Assembly: GCF_040566555.1 (NCBI RefSeq)
Contig: NZ_JBEWYP010000003.1
Location: 1 to 64,000, forward strand
DNA: 64,000 bases
Source: Sediminicola sp040566555
GTDB lineage: Bacteria > Bacteroidota > Bacteroidia > Flavobacteriales > Flavobacteriaceae
Reading direction: 5' to 3'
The position numbers and the translations under genes were made by a program. The notes below the pieces were generated by a model that made no database searches, had not been told where the DNA came from, and was given only the letters and a program-made list of their open reading frames with translations. Positions 52,328 to 60,889 of the stretch are shown here, in pieces. Numbering within the stretch: the first letter of the stretch is position 1; every line of letters starts with the position of its first letter.

Positions 52328-53533
52328 ATGAATATAAAGACATCTAATAAAAAAGCCTTGATCGCATTGGCAATTGGAGGTTTCGGTATAGGGATGACAG
52401 AATTTGTTATCATGGGTATTTTACCCGATGTGGCAAACGCCCTTAATATCACAATTCCGCAAGCGGGCCATTTTATTGCAGCTTATGCCTTGGGCGTTGT
52501 GGTAGGAGCCCCACTATTTACAAGTATTGGTGGTAAATGGCCTGCACATAAGGTATTGTTGGTCTTAATGCTTTGGTTTACAGTGTTTAATACATTATCC
52601 GCATTTTCAGACAGTTATGCTATGTTGTTGGTTTCTAGATTTTTGTCAGGATTACCACATGGCGCCTTTTTCGGGATAGGGGCCGTAGTAGCGGGGAAAC
52701 TGGCCAAACCAGGAAAAACTGCTTCTGCAATTGCTACAATGTTTGCCGGACTTACCATCGCCAATGTGATAGGAGTACCTATTGGAACCTATTTTGGACA
52801 CCATTTTGACTGGAGTGTTTCCTTTTTGTTGGTGGGATTGGTTGGGGTTTTGGCTATGTTGAGTGTATATTTCTGGATGCCAACGCTGTCAAAGTCCTCC
52901 ACAAGAGGATTTAAAAAGGACGTAAAAGTTTTTAAACGTACGGAACTTTGGGTCCTTATACTACTGACTACCATTGGAACAGGAGGATTTTTTGCCTGGT
53001 ACAGTTATATTGCACCCTTGATCACCAAAGTATCCGGTTACCCGGAAAGCATGGTGGGTTATGCCATGATCATTGCCGGCTTGGGGATGGTTGTGGGGAA
53101 TTTCCTCGGGGCTAAACTGACCGAAAAATTGGCTCCCATGAAGGCCATTATTGTCAGTTTATCATTAATGGTCACCGTATTGATCGTGAATACGTTTGTT
53201 GCACAAAATCCTATCGCCATTTTGGCATTGACATTCTTTATTGGGATCATTGCATTTAGTGTGGCCACGCCTTTGCAAATGGCAATTATAAAGGCATCTA
53301 AAGGTTCTGAAATGTTGGGCTCCTCCATGAACCAAAGTGCTTTTAATATGGGCAACGCCTCTGGAGCTTATTTGGCAGGACTGCCCATAGCTATGGGTTA
53401 CGGGTATACTTCTGCTAGTTTTGTAGGTGCAGCAATGGCCGGTTCCGGGATTTTGGTTGCAGTGGCCATTGTTTGGAGCAAAAGAGAAAAGAGAATCAAA
53501 GAAGAGAAACGTAAAATTGCATTTAATAACTAA
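52328..53533 (+). CDS. MFS transporter, AraJ/DHA1-type efflux family
   Basis: 401 residues with 12 predicted helices. GMTEFVIMGILPDVA in helix 1 and RFLSGLPHGAFFGIGAVVAG in helices 4-5 are characteristic of the AraJ/YdhP sugar and drug efflux subgroup of the DHA1 family. It exports small molecules with proton motive force; the substrate is unknown. It is isolated from gapN and the glycosidase by 342 bp, so it may not belong with them. A strong bidirectional terminator follows. Confidence 0.92.
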   Translation: MNIKTSNKKALIALAIGGFGIGMTEFVIMGILPDVANALNITIPQAGHFIAAYALGVVVGAPLFTSIGGKWPAHKVLLVLMLWFTVFNTLSAFSDSYAMLLVSRFLSGLPHGAFFGIGAVVAGKLAKPGKTASAIATMFAGLTIANVIGVPIGTYFGHHFDWSVSFLLVGLVGVLAMLSVYFWMPTLSKSSTRGFKKDVKVFKRTELWVLILLTTIGTGGFFAWYSYIAPLITKVSGYPESMVGYAMIIAGLGMVVGNFLGAKLTEKLAPMKAIIVSLSLMVTVLIVNTFVAQNPIAILALTFFIGIIAFSVATPLQMAIIKASKGSEMLGSSMNQSAFNMGNASGAYLAGLPIAMGYGYTSASFVGAAMAGSGILVAVAIVWSKREKRIKEEKRKIAFNN

Positions 53534-53557
53534 TACAGCAATTTATAGATGGAAATT

Positions 53558-53597
53558 AAAAATCCTCGTTACCAATACAATGGTGACGAGGATTTTT
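53558..53597. terminator. Bidirectional terminator between MFS gene and leuB
   Basis: A 16-bp stem with one G-T pair (53558-53573 with 53582-53597, loop AATACAAT) and flanking A and T runs lies between convergent genes. Confidence 0.9.
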
Positions 53598-53656
53598 TTA
53601 TTGGATTAAGTTATGGTAAAGCTTGGATTTTGCTTTACTGGTATATTCTTAATTTA

Positions 53657-54712
53657 TTAGATGTTTTTGGCTAGCCAATTCCCAACTTCACTGGTTTTAA
53701 AAGATTTACCCCCATCTGCAAGATCTTCTGTCACGTAGCCTTGTTCCAAAGATTTATTAACAGCATCACGTATGGCCTGAGCCTCATCGGTAAGCTTGAA
53801 ATCTTCGAACATCATAGCCGCAGATAATACAGTGGCCAAAGGATTGGCAATATCTTTCCCGGCCGCCTGTGGGTAGGATCCATGTATTGGTTCGTATAAT
53901 TTTGCCTTGGTGCCCACAGATGCTGAAGGCATTAAGCCCATAGAACCTGATATTACAGAGGCTTCATCGGTAAGAATGTCACCAAAAAGGTTTTCGGTGA
54001 TCAAAACATCATAGGAGTTGGGCCATTGTACCAGGCGCATAGCCACGGCATCCACAAATTCATAGGATACGGTCACTTCTGGGTAATCCTTTTCCATGGC
54101 TTGAACGGTTTCCCTCCATAGACGTGATGTTTCCAATACATTGGCCTTATCTACGCAGCATAGTTTTTTGGAACGCGTCATGGCCAATTCAAATCCCTTT
54201 TTTGCAAGGCGTTGAACCTCATGTCTTTTATAGGTACAAGTATCGAAGGCAGTATCACCATTGTCCAATCTACCTCTTTCCCCAAAATAGATCCCACTGG
54301 TCAATTCCCTTAAGAATATCAAATCCGTGCCTTCTATACGTTCCCTTTTTAAGGGCGACTTATCAATAAGGGAAGGAAAGGTAAAGGTGGGCCTTACATT
54401 GGCAAACAATCCCAATTTTTGGCGCATTTTAAGCAATCCTTGTTCAGGACGTACCTTGGCGGAAGGATCGTTATCGAACCTTGGGTGTCCTATAGCTCCA
54501 AAAAGTACCGCATCGGCAGCCAAACAGATCTCATGGGTATCATCTGGATATGGTTCACCTACGGCGTCAATGGCGGCGGCTCCTGTAAGGGCTGGCGTCC
54601 AATTAATTTCGTGGTTATACTTCTCAGCAACTGCATTACATACTTTTACGGCCTGGTCTATTACCTCTGGTCCAATTCCATCTCCTGCTAAAAGGGCGAT
54701 ATTTAATTTCAT
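53657..54712 (-). CDS. leuB: 3-isopropylmalate dehydrogenase
   Basis: 351 residues from the ATG at 54712 (MKLNIALLAGDGIGPEV), the normal family start; a frame from 54760 adds 16 unrelated residues. GDGIGPEV, RPEQGLLKMRQKLGLFANVRP (split over 21 residues), NLFGDILTDEASVI and EPIHGSYPQAAGKDIANP are present. It oxidises and decarboxylates 3-isopropylmalate with NAD, the third step of leucine synthesis. It is the last gene of the leuC-leuD-leuA/cimA-leuB operon. Confidence 0.97.
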   Translation of the reverse strand: MKLNIALLAGDGIGPEVIDQAVKVCNAVAEKYNHEINWTPALTGAAAIDAVGEPYPDDTHEICLAADAVLFGAIGHPRFDNDPSAKVRPEQGLLKMRQKLGLFANVRPTFTFPSLIDKSPLKRERIEGTDLIFLRELTSGIYFGERGRLDNGDTAFDTCTYKRHEVQRLAKKGFELAMTRSKKLCCVDKANVLETSRLWRETVQAMEKDYPEVTVSYEFVDAVAMRLVQWPNSYDVLITENLFGDILTDEASVISGSMGLMPSASVGTKAKLYEPIHGSYPQAAGKDIANPLATVLSAAMMFEDFKLTDEAQAIRDAVNKSLEQGYVTEDLADGGKSFKTSEVGNWLAKNI

Positions 54713-54759
54713 TTGATTGTATTTATGGTTTTTAATGCGCTTATGGAAGCCATAGGGCA

Positions 54760-56277
54760 TTATATAATATTCAACATTTTTTCTGTGGCTTTTATGGCCG
54801 ATACGGTCTGGTCAGAATCCAAGCCTCGTGTCGTAAACTCTTTGTTGTCTTGTTCCCAAGTGATAAGGGTTTCACAAAGGGCATCGGAATTACTTCCTGG
54901 AGGAATCCTTACCGCATAATCTATCAAATTGGGAAGTTTAATCTTTTTTGAACGGTACACCTTTCTCAGGGCATTCATAAAGGCATCGAACTGTCCGTCT
55001 CCCTGGGCGTGCTCCTCATAGGATTCTCCTTCAATCTCCACGGCCAAAGATGTGGAAGGCTGCAATCCCTTGGAATGTGTGAGGACATACGATTTTACAA
55101 ACACTTTCTGTTGTAGGGATCCACTATCCAAAACATCGGAAATAATGTATGGCAAATCCTCTTTGGTGACTCTTTCTTTTTTGTCCCCCAGTTCTATGAT
55201 CCGCTGGGTTACTTTTTTAAGTTCCTCATCATTTAAGGTCAGCCCTAATTCCTGTAAATTCTTTTGGATATTGGCTTTTCCAGAAGTTTTTCCCAAAGCG
55301 TATTTACGTTTTCTGCCAAAACGTTCCGGGAGTAGGTCATTGAAATATAGGTTCTTTTTACTATCCCCATCGGCATGTATTCCCGCAGTTTGAGTAAAAA
55401 CATTGTCTCCTACGATAGGTTTATTGGCAGGTATTCCGAAACCTGTGAAGGCCGAAACCAATTTACTTACTTTAAAGAGCGATGGTTCTTTAATGGATAT
55501 TTCTATTTCAGGCAAAAAGTCATTCACGACGGCCACAACACTTGCCATTGGTGCATTTCCTGCCCGTTCGCCCATGCCATTGACGGTAAGGTGCAATCCA
55601 TGACAGCCTGCTTTAATAGCTTCCATGACATTGGCAACGCTAAGGTCATAATCATTATGACCATGAAAGTCAAAATGTAATTCGGGATATTTTTGAACGA
55701 TCTGTGATATAAAACTATAAGTTTCATAATGGGTCAATACCCCCAAGGTATCGGGCAGCATGATCCTTTTTACTGGTTGTTTGGAAATAAATTCCAAATA
55801 TTGGAAAACATATTCAGGTGAATTTCGCATTCCATTGCTCCAATCCTCAAGATATACATTGGTTTCAACACCCAATTCCTTTCCCTTGGCTATGGTTTCG
55901 GATATCTCTGCAAAGTGCTGTTCTGGTGTCTTTTTAAGTTGATGGGTCAAATGGTTTAAAGATCCTTTGGTCAGTAGGTTCTGAACCTTAGCCCCTGCAG
56001 ATTCCATCCATTTCAATGAGACCCCATTATCAACAAACGTCAACACTTCAACTCTGTCCAAATAGCCTTTTTCAAGGGCCCATTTGGTGATTTGCTGAAC
56101 CGATTGAAGTTCCCCTTCAGATACCCTGGCAGAAGCCACCTCAATACGATCTACCTGGAGCTCTTCCAGTAAGAGTTTTGCCAACGTAAGCTTTTCAGAG
56201 ACCGAAAAAGATACTCCGGAAGTCTGTTCACCATCCCTTAAGGTGGTATCCATTATTTCAATCTTTCTCTTTTTCAT
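54760..56277 (-). CDS. 2-isopropylmalate synthase or citramalate synthase (LeuA/CimA family)
   Basis: 505 residues of the DRE-TIM metallolyase family. TTLRDGEQTSGV carries the Arg-Asp pair, FDFHGHNDYDLSVANV has the metal-binding H-x-H, and GIHADGD follows. A C-terminal LeuA dimer/allosteric domain occupies about 385-500. IHADGDSKKN looks more like CimA than classical LeuA. Its place inside leuC-D-x-B argues for LeuA or for the second synthase seen in Bacteroides leu clusters. The reaction (acetyl-CoA with 2-oxoisovalerate or with pyruvate) is undecided. The start has no close alternative. Confidence 0.9.
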   Translation of the reverse strand: MKKRKIEIMDTTLRDGEQTSGVSFSVSEKLTLAKLLLEELQVDRIEVASARVSEGELQSVQQITKWALEKGYLDRVEVLTFVDNGVSLKWMESAGAKVQNLLTKGSLNHLTHQLKKTPEQHFAEISETIAKGKELGVETNVYLEDWSNGMRNSPEYVFQYLEFISKQPVKRIMLPDTLGVLTHYETYSFISQIVQKYPELHFDFHGHNDYDLSVANVMEAIKAGCHGLHLTVNGMGERAGNAPMASVVAVVNDFLPEIEISIKEPSLFKVSKLVSAFTGFGIPANKPIVGDNVFTQTAGIHADGDSKKNLYFNDLLPERFGRKRKYALGKTSGKANIQKNLQELGLTLNDEELKKVTQRIIELGDKKERVTKEDLPYIISDVLDSGSLQQKVFVKSYVLTHSKGLQPSTSLAVEIEGESYEEHAQGDGQFDAFMNALRKVYRSKKIKLPNLIDYAVRIPPGSNSDALCETLITWEQDNKEFTTRGLDSDQTVSAIKATEKMLNII

Positions 56278-56307
56278 CTAAGGTGAGCTCAAATATTTTT
56301 TTAAAGA

Positions 56308-56342
56308 CCCAATCAAAAAAACTAGTGTTCTTCCTGATTGGG
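56308..56342 (-). other. Intercistronic hairpin between leuD and leuA/cimA
   Basis: An 8-bp perfect stem CCCAATCA/TGATTGGG (56308-56315 with 56335-56342) with a 19-base loop and no U tract on the minus strand. It lies in the 93-bp gap and may stabilise or process the mRNA. Confidence 0.45.
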
Positions 56343-56370
56343 CCTGTACTTTATAGCTGTTAATTTGGAA

Positions 56371-56967
56371 TTATAATGGCAGGTCCTGTGAAAATGCGGT
56401 AATATCTTCCTTCATATTCAGGAGATAATCAATGTCATCAAAGCCGTGCAGCATATTATCTTTCTTGTAAACATTGATATCAAAAGATTCTTGATCACCT
56501 GTCGATAGGATGGTAATAGTCTGCTCCTTTAGGTTGATTTCCAGTTCGGATTTAGGATCTGCCTCTATGGAAGCATATATTTTCTCCAAAAATTCTGCAC
56601 TTACCTGAACGGGAAGCACTCCAACGTTCAAACAGTTATTTCTAAAAATATCCGCAAAGAAACTGGATACAACACAGCGGAATCCATAATCATAAACGGA
56701 CCATGCTGCATGTTCCCTGGAAGAACCAGAGCCAAAGTTTTTACCACCTACTAAAATTTTACCACTGTATTTGGACTGATTTAGCACAAAATCCTCCTTA
56801 GGGGTGCCATCTACATTATATCGCCAATCCCTAAATAGATTGTCCCCAAAGCCAACTCGTTCCGTAGCCTTTAAAAATCGGGCAGGTATGATTTGATCGG
56901 TATCCACATTTTCAATAGGAAGTGGAACCGCACTACTTTTTAGTATTTCGAATTTATCGTATGCCAT
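56371..56967 (-). CDS. leuD: 3-isopropylmalate dehydratase small subunit
   Basis: 198 residues. VDTDQIIPARFLK and FGSGSSREHAAWS, where the Ser/Arg contacts substrate, are hallmarks of the aconitase-family swivel domain. It pairs with LeuC to isomerise 2- to 3-isopropylmalate. It follows leuC after 47 bp and precedes the synthase gene by 93 bp. Confidence 0.96.
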   Translation of the reverse strand: MAYDKFEILKSSAVPLPIENVDTDQIIPARFLKATERVGFGDNLFRDWRYNVDGTPKEDFVLNQSKYSGKILVGGKNFGSGSSREHAAWSVYDYGFRCVVSSFFADIFRNNCLNVGVLPVQVSAEFLEKIYASIEADPKSELEINLKEQTITILSTGDQESFDINVYKKDNMLHGFDDIDYLLNMKEDITAFSQDLPL

Positions 56968-57014
56968 TTTTTGTTATTTTTTGTTGACCGATGTGGTCCT
57001 AATTTTTGTTCAGG

Positions 57015-58427
57015 TTAGACGGTTTCTACTTTCTCCATTAACACTCTTGGATCTGTTACCTTTCCCGTTACTGCAGCAGCTGCAGCGACTAATGGACTCG
57101 CCAATAATGTTCTGGAACCTGGACCTTGTCTCCCTTCAAAGTTTCTATTGGAAGTACTCACCGCGTATTTACCGGCAGGTACTTTATCGTCGTTCATGGC
57201 CAAGCAAGCGGAACAGCCTGGTTCACGAAGTTCAAATCCGGCCTCGTTCAGGATATCCAAAATACCTTCTTCTTTAATGGCTGACTCTACCTTATGGGAC
57301 CCAGGCACCAACCAAGCGGTCACGTTAGGGGCTTTTTTTCTTCCTTTAACAATAGAGGCAAACGCCCTGAAATCTTCGATCCTTCCATTGGTACAACTTC
57401 CCAAGAAAACAAAATCTATAGGTTTTCCAATCATGGAATCACCCTCTCCAAAGGCCATATATTGCAAGGATTTTTTGTAGGTGGCAACTCCACCTTCCAC
57501 AGCTTCGGCATTTGGAATATCATGGGAAATACCGATACCCATTCCTGGATTGGTACCATAGGTGATCATGGGCTCTATATCGGATCCATTAAAAGTCACT
57601 TCTTTATCAAAAGTGGCACCTTCATCGGTTTTCAATGTTTTCCAGTACGCCATGGCTTTCTCCCATGCCTTACCTTCGGGAGTAAATTCACGACCTTTTA
57701 CATAATCTAACGTTTTTTCATCAGGAGCGATCATCCCACCTCGGGCACCCATTTCTATACTGAGGTTACAGACCGTCATACGACCCTCCATACTCATATT
57801 TTTAAACACTTCCCCAGCGTATTCCACAAAGTAGCCAGTGGCTCCGGAAGTACTTAATTGGGAGATAATATAAAGGGCTACATCCTTTGGAGTCACACCA
57901 AAGTTTAGATCCCCTTTTACATTAATACGCATGCTTTTGGGCTTGGTCTGCATAATGCACTGGGTGGCCAGGACCATTTCAACTTCTGAAGTTCCAATAC
58001 CAAATGCTATGGCACCAAAAGCCCCATGGGTAGAAGTATGTGAGTCTCCGCATACAATAGTGGCCCCAGGTTGGGTAATTCCATATTCCGGACCTACCAC
58101 GTGAACAATACCGTTTTTTTCATGTCCCAACCCCCAATAGCTAATGCCGTGTTCTTTGGAGTTCTCTTCCAAAGCCCTCAGTTGATTGGCCGATAAAGGA
58201 TCAGCAACAGGCAAGTGTTGGTTAATGGTTGGGGTATTATGATCTGCAGTAGCAAAGGTGCGTTCTGGGTGTTTTACCCCGATACCCCTGCTTTTTAGAC
58301 CTAAAAAAGCAACAGGACTAGTAACTTCGTGGATCATGTGACGGTCTATGAACAATACATCCGGACCATTTTCAATTTTTCTTACTACATGGGAATCCCA
58401 TACCTTGTCAAATAATGTCTTTTTCAT
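57015..58427 (-). CDS. leuC: 3-isopropylmalate dehydratase large subunit
   Basis: 470 residues of the aconitase family. VCGDSHTSTHGAFG, FLGSCTNGRIEDF and EPGCSACLAMN carry the three [4Fe-4S] cysteines, and RNFEGRQGPGSRT contributes substrate-binding arginines. It is the first gene of the leucine operon. TAAATTTG at 58510-58517 is the likely -7 box, giving a leader of about 75 bases. Confidence 0.97.
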   Translation of the reverse strand: MKKTLFDKVWDSHVVRKIENGPDVLFIDRHMIHEVTSPVAFLGLKSRGIGVKHPERTFATADHNTPTINQHLPVADPLSANQLRALEENSKEHGISYWGLGHEKNGIVHVVGPEYGITQPGATIVCGDSHTSTHGAFGAIAFGIGTSEVEMVLATQCIMQTKPKSMRINVKGDLNFGVTPKDVALYIISQLSTSGATGYFVEYAGEVFKNMSMEGRMTVCNLSIEMGARGGMIAPDEKTLDYVKGREFTPEGKAWEKAMAYWKTLKTDEGATFDKEVTFNGSDIEPMITYGTNPGMGIGISHDIPNAEAVEGGVATYKKSLQYMAFGEGDSMIGKPIDFVFLGSCTNGRIEDFRAFASIVKGRKKAPNVTAWLVPGSHKVESAIKEEGILDILNEAGFELREPGCSACLAMNDDKVPAGKYAVSTSNRNFEGRQGPGSRTLLASPLVAAAAAVTGKVTDPRVLMEKVETV

Positions 58428-58509
58428 TTTCTATACTAAATTTTCAACTATTCATTGGATAAATTGGACATATGACCTAATTATAGATGGTATGCCTTCC
58501 AAAAGAATT

Positions 58510-58517
58510 CAAATTTA
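58510..58517 (-). promoter_or_regulatory. -7 box of the leu operon promoter
   Basis: On the minus strand TAAATTTG matches TAnnTTTG exactly, 83 bp upstream of the leuC ATG. The -33 element is not clear. No leucine-rich leader peptide is visible downstream. Confidence 0.45.
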
Positions 58518-58701
58518 ACATATTGAGCCAACACTACCCCTAACACCCTTGGTTAGAAATACGATGTTCAACACATGATTTTGTGCTTTTTTAGATGAAA
58601 AAATAGTCAAGATGTCCGTTGTATAATTAGATATGATTCTTAAGAAAGTGAAGTGGGTGCCTCTTGGAAAATGATTGGTGATATGGACGCGAAAACAGGC
58701 T

Positions 58702-60807
58702 TTAACTGATATAATTCCAAATATTCTTGAATTTTATCAATTGGGCATAGGTATACCGAATAACATGATTTTCCTCCTTTTGAAGGGATGGGTCCTCTTT
58801 TAATAATTGCAATACGTGGAATCTGGCAGCTTTTAAAATATCATTGTCTTTTATGATGTCCGCTATCTTCAAGTTGAGGACACCACTTTGTTGGGTACCC
58901 ATTAAATCCCCTGGCCCCCTAAGTTTAAGATCTACCTCTGCGATCTCAAATCCGTCATTGGTACAAACCATGGTATCCAACCTCGTCTTTGCCTCTGCAG
59001 ATAATTTATGGCTGGTCATTAGGATACAAAAACTTTGATCAGCCCCACGTCCAACTCTTCCTCTCAATTGATGTAATTGGGATAATCCAAAGCGTTCGGC
59101 ACTTTCAATGATCATCACTGAGGCATTTGGGACATTTACACCGACTTCAATAACCGTGGTAGCTACCATAATCTGCGTTTTACCCGAGACAAACCGTTCC
59201 ATCTCATAATCCTTGTCCTCAGGCTTGAGTTGGCCGTGAAGAATGGAAATTTGATAGTCGGGGAGGGGAAAGTCCCGTGAAATACTGGCATACCCATCCA
59301 TTAGATCTTTGTAATCCAGTGCTTCAGATTCCTGGATCAAGGGATAAACAATATAGATCTGTCGTCCTTTTTTAATTTCATCCCTAATAAAGGCAAATAC
59401 CTTTAATCTGTTGGCATCGTACCGATGTACCGTTTTTATCGGTTTCCTTCCAGGGGGAAGTTCATCTATGACGGAAATATCCAGGTCCCCATAAAGGCTC
59501 ATCGCCAAGGTGCGGGGTATGGGTGTTGCTGTCATTACTAGGATATGGGGAGGCATTTCGTTTTTATGCCATAATTTGGATCGTTGGGCTACCCCAAATC
59601 GATGCTGTTCATCAATAATGGCAAGCCCTAAATTCTTGAACTGTACCTTATCCTCCAGTAAGGCATGGGTCCCTATAAGAATATGGAGATCCCCACTTTC
59701 CAAATTTTCATGGATTACGCGGCGGGCCGATTTTTTTACAGATCCGGTCAAGAGGGCTATCTCTATACCTACACCGCTCAAAAGTTCTTTAATACCATTG
59801 AAGTGCTGGTTGGCCAAGATTTCCGTAGGAGCCATTAAACACGCTTGAAATCCGTTGTCAATGGCCAAGAGCATGGTCATTAGGGCTACAATGGTCTTCC
59901 CTGAGCCAACATCACCTTGGAGCAACCGATTCATTTGGGCATTGCTGCCTAAATCTGTTCTAATTTCCTTGATAACCCTTTTTTGGGCGTTGGTCAGTTC
60001 AAAAGGGAGGTGGTTTTTGTAAAAATCATTAAAAATAGTTCCAACCTTGTCAAAATTATATCCTTTGATCTTTTGTTTGCGCAAGAGTTTTTTGGAGATC
60101 AGTTGTAATTGCACGTAAAAAAGCTCCTCGAATTTTAACCGAAATTGGGCCTTGGCCAACAGTTCTGTGCTCTTTGGGAAATGAATGTTGAACATCGCCT
60201 TACTTTTAGAAAGCAGGTGCAATTCTTTTAGTAGCGGTTCGGATAAGGTTTCCTTGAAATGTCCCTTGGTCTCTATAAACAATTGCTGCATTAGTTTATT
60301 GATGACCTTATTGGTAATGCCCTTGTTGCTGAGCTTTTCCGTGGAGGGATATATGGGCTGCATGGCGATCTGAATTCCCTTCTCGTGTTCAGATTGTAGT
60401 TCCATTTCTGGATGAGGCATGGAGAAGGTCCCGTTGTAAAAATTAGTCCTACCAAAGATTACATAAGGGATGTTCAGTTTTATATTTTCCCTTATCCATT
60501 TTTGCCCCCTAAACCAGACAAGTTCCATTTGTCCGGTATCATCCACAAAGGTGGCGACCAGGCGTTTTCCCTTCTTCTGCTCCACAGACTTTATATGGGT
60601 AATCTTTCCCAGTACTTGAACATCGGCACTGTTCCGCTGCAGCTGGTTTATTTTATAATATTGGGTTTTATCTATATATCTATTCGGAAATAGGTTGATA
60701 AGATCTTGGTAGGTATGGATTCCCAGCTCCGATTGGAGTGTTTCGGCCCTATTGGGGCCTACTCCTTTCAGGTAAACGATAGGCGTTTGTAGGGAATTGG
60801 AATTCAT
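58702..60807 (-). CDS. recG: ATP-dependent DNA helicase RecG
   Basis: 701 residues. The N-terminal OB-fold wedge domain (about 60-150) is followed by helicase motifs: Walker A GDVGSGKTIVA, motif II DEQHRFGV, TATPIPRT, and motif VI QLRGRVGRG. The C-terminal helical hook domain follows (DLMGTQQSG). It reverses stalled replication forks and migrates Holliday junctions. It is divergent from the M1 peptidase gene with 82 bp between the starts. The upstream neighbour on this strand is not in an obvious operon with it. Confidence 0.97.
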   Translation of the reverse strand: MNSNSLQTPIVYLKGVGPNRAETLQSELGIHTYQDLINLFPNRYIDKTQYYKINQLQRNSADVQVLGKITHIKSVEQKKGKRLVATFVDDTGQMELVWFRGQKWIRENIKLNIPYVIFGRTNFYNGTFSMPHPEMELQSEHEKGIQIAMQPIYPSTEKLSNKGITNKVINKLMQQLFIETKGHFKETLSEPLLKELHLLSKSKAMFNIHFPKSTELLAKAQFRLKFEELFYVQLQLISKKLLRKQKIKGYNFDKVGTIFNDFYKNHLPFELTNAQKRVIKEIRTDLGSNAQMNRLLQGDVGSGKTIVALMTMLLAIDNGFQACLMAPTEILANQHFNGIKELLSGVGIEIALLTGSVKKSARRVIHENLESGDLHILIGTHALLEDKVQFKNLGLAIIDEQHRFGVAQRSKLWHKNEMPPHILVMTATPIPRTLAMSLYGDLDISVIDELPPGRKPIKTVHRYDANRLKVFAFIRDEIKKGRQIYIVYPLIQESEALDYKDLMDGYASISRDFPLPDYQISILHGQLKPEDKDYEMERFVSGKTQIMVATTVIEVGVNVPNASVMIIESAERFGLSQLHQLRGRVGRGADQSFCILMTSHKLSAEAKTRLDTMVCTNDGFEIAEVDLKLRGPGDLMGTQQSGVLNLKIADIIKDNDILKAARFHVLQLLKEDPSLQKEENHVIRYTYAQLIKFKNIWNYIS

Positions 60808-60889
60808 GCGTCTAAAATAGTGGTTACTCCATACACCTGCAACAAACCAAATTTCTTATTTTGGTACAGGTTTTGACAATGAGCCTTTT

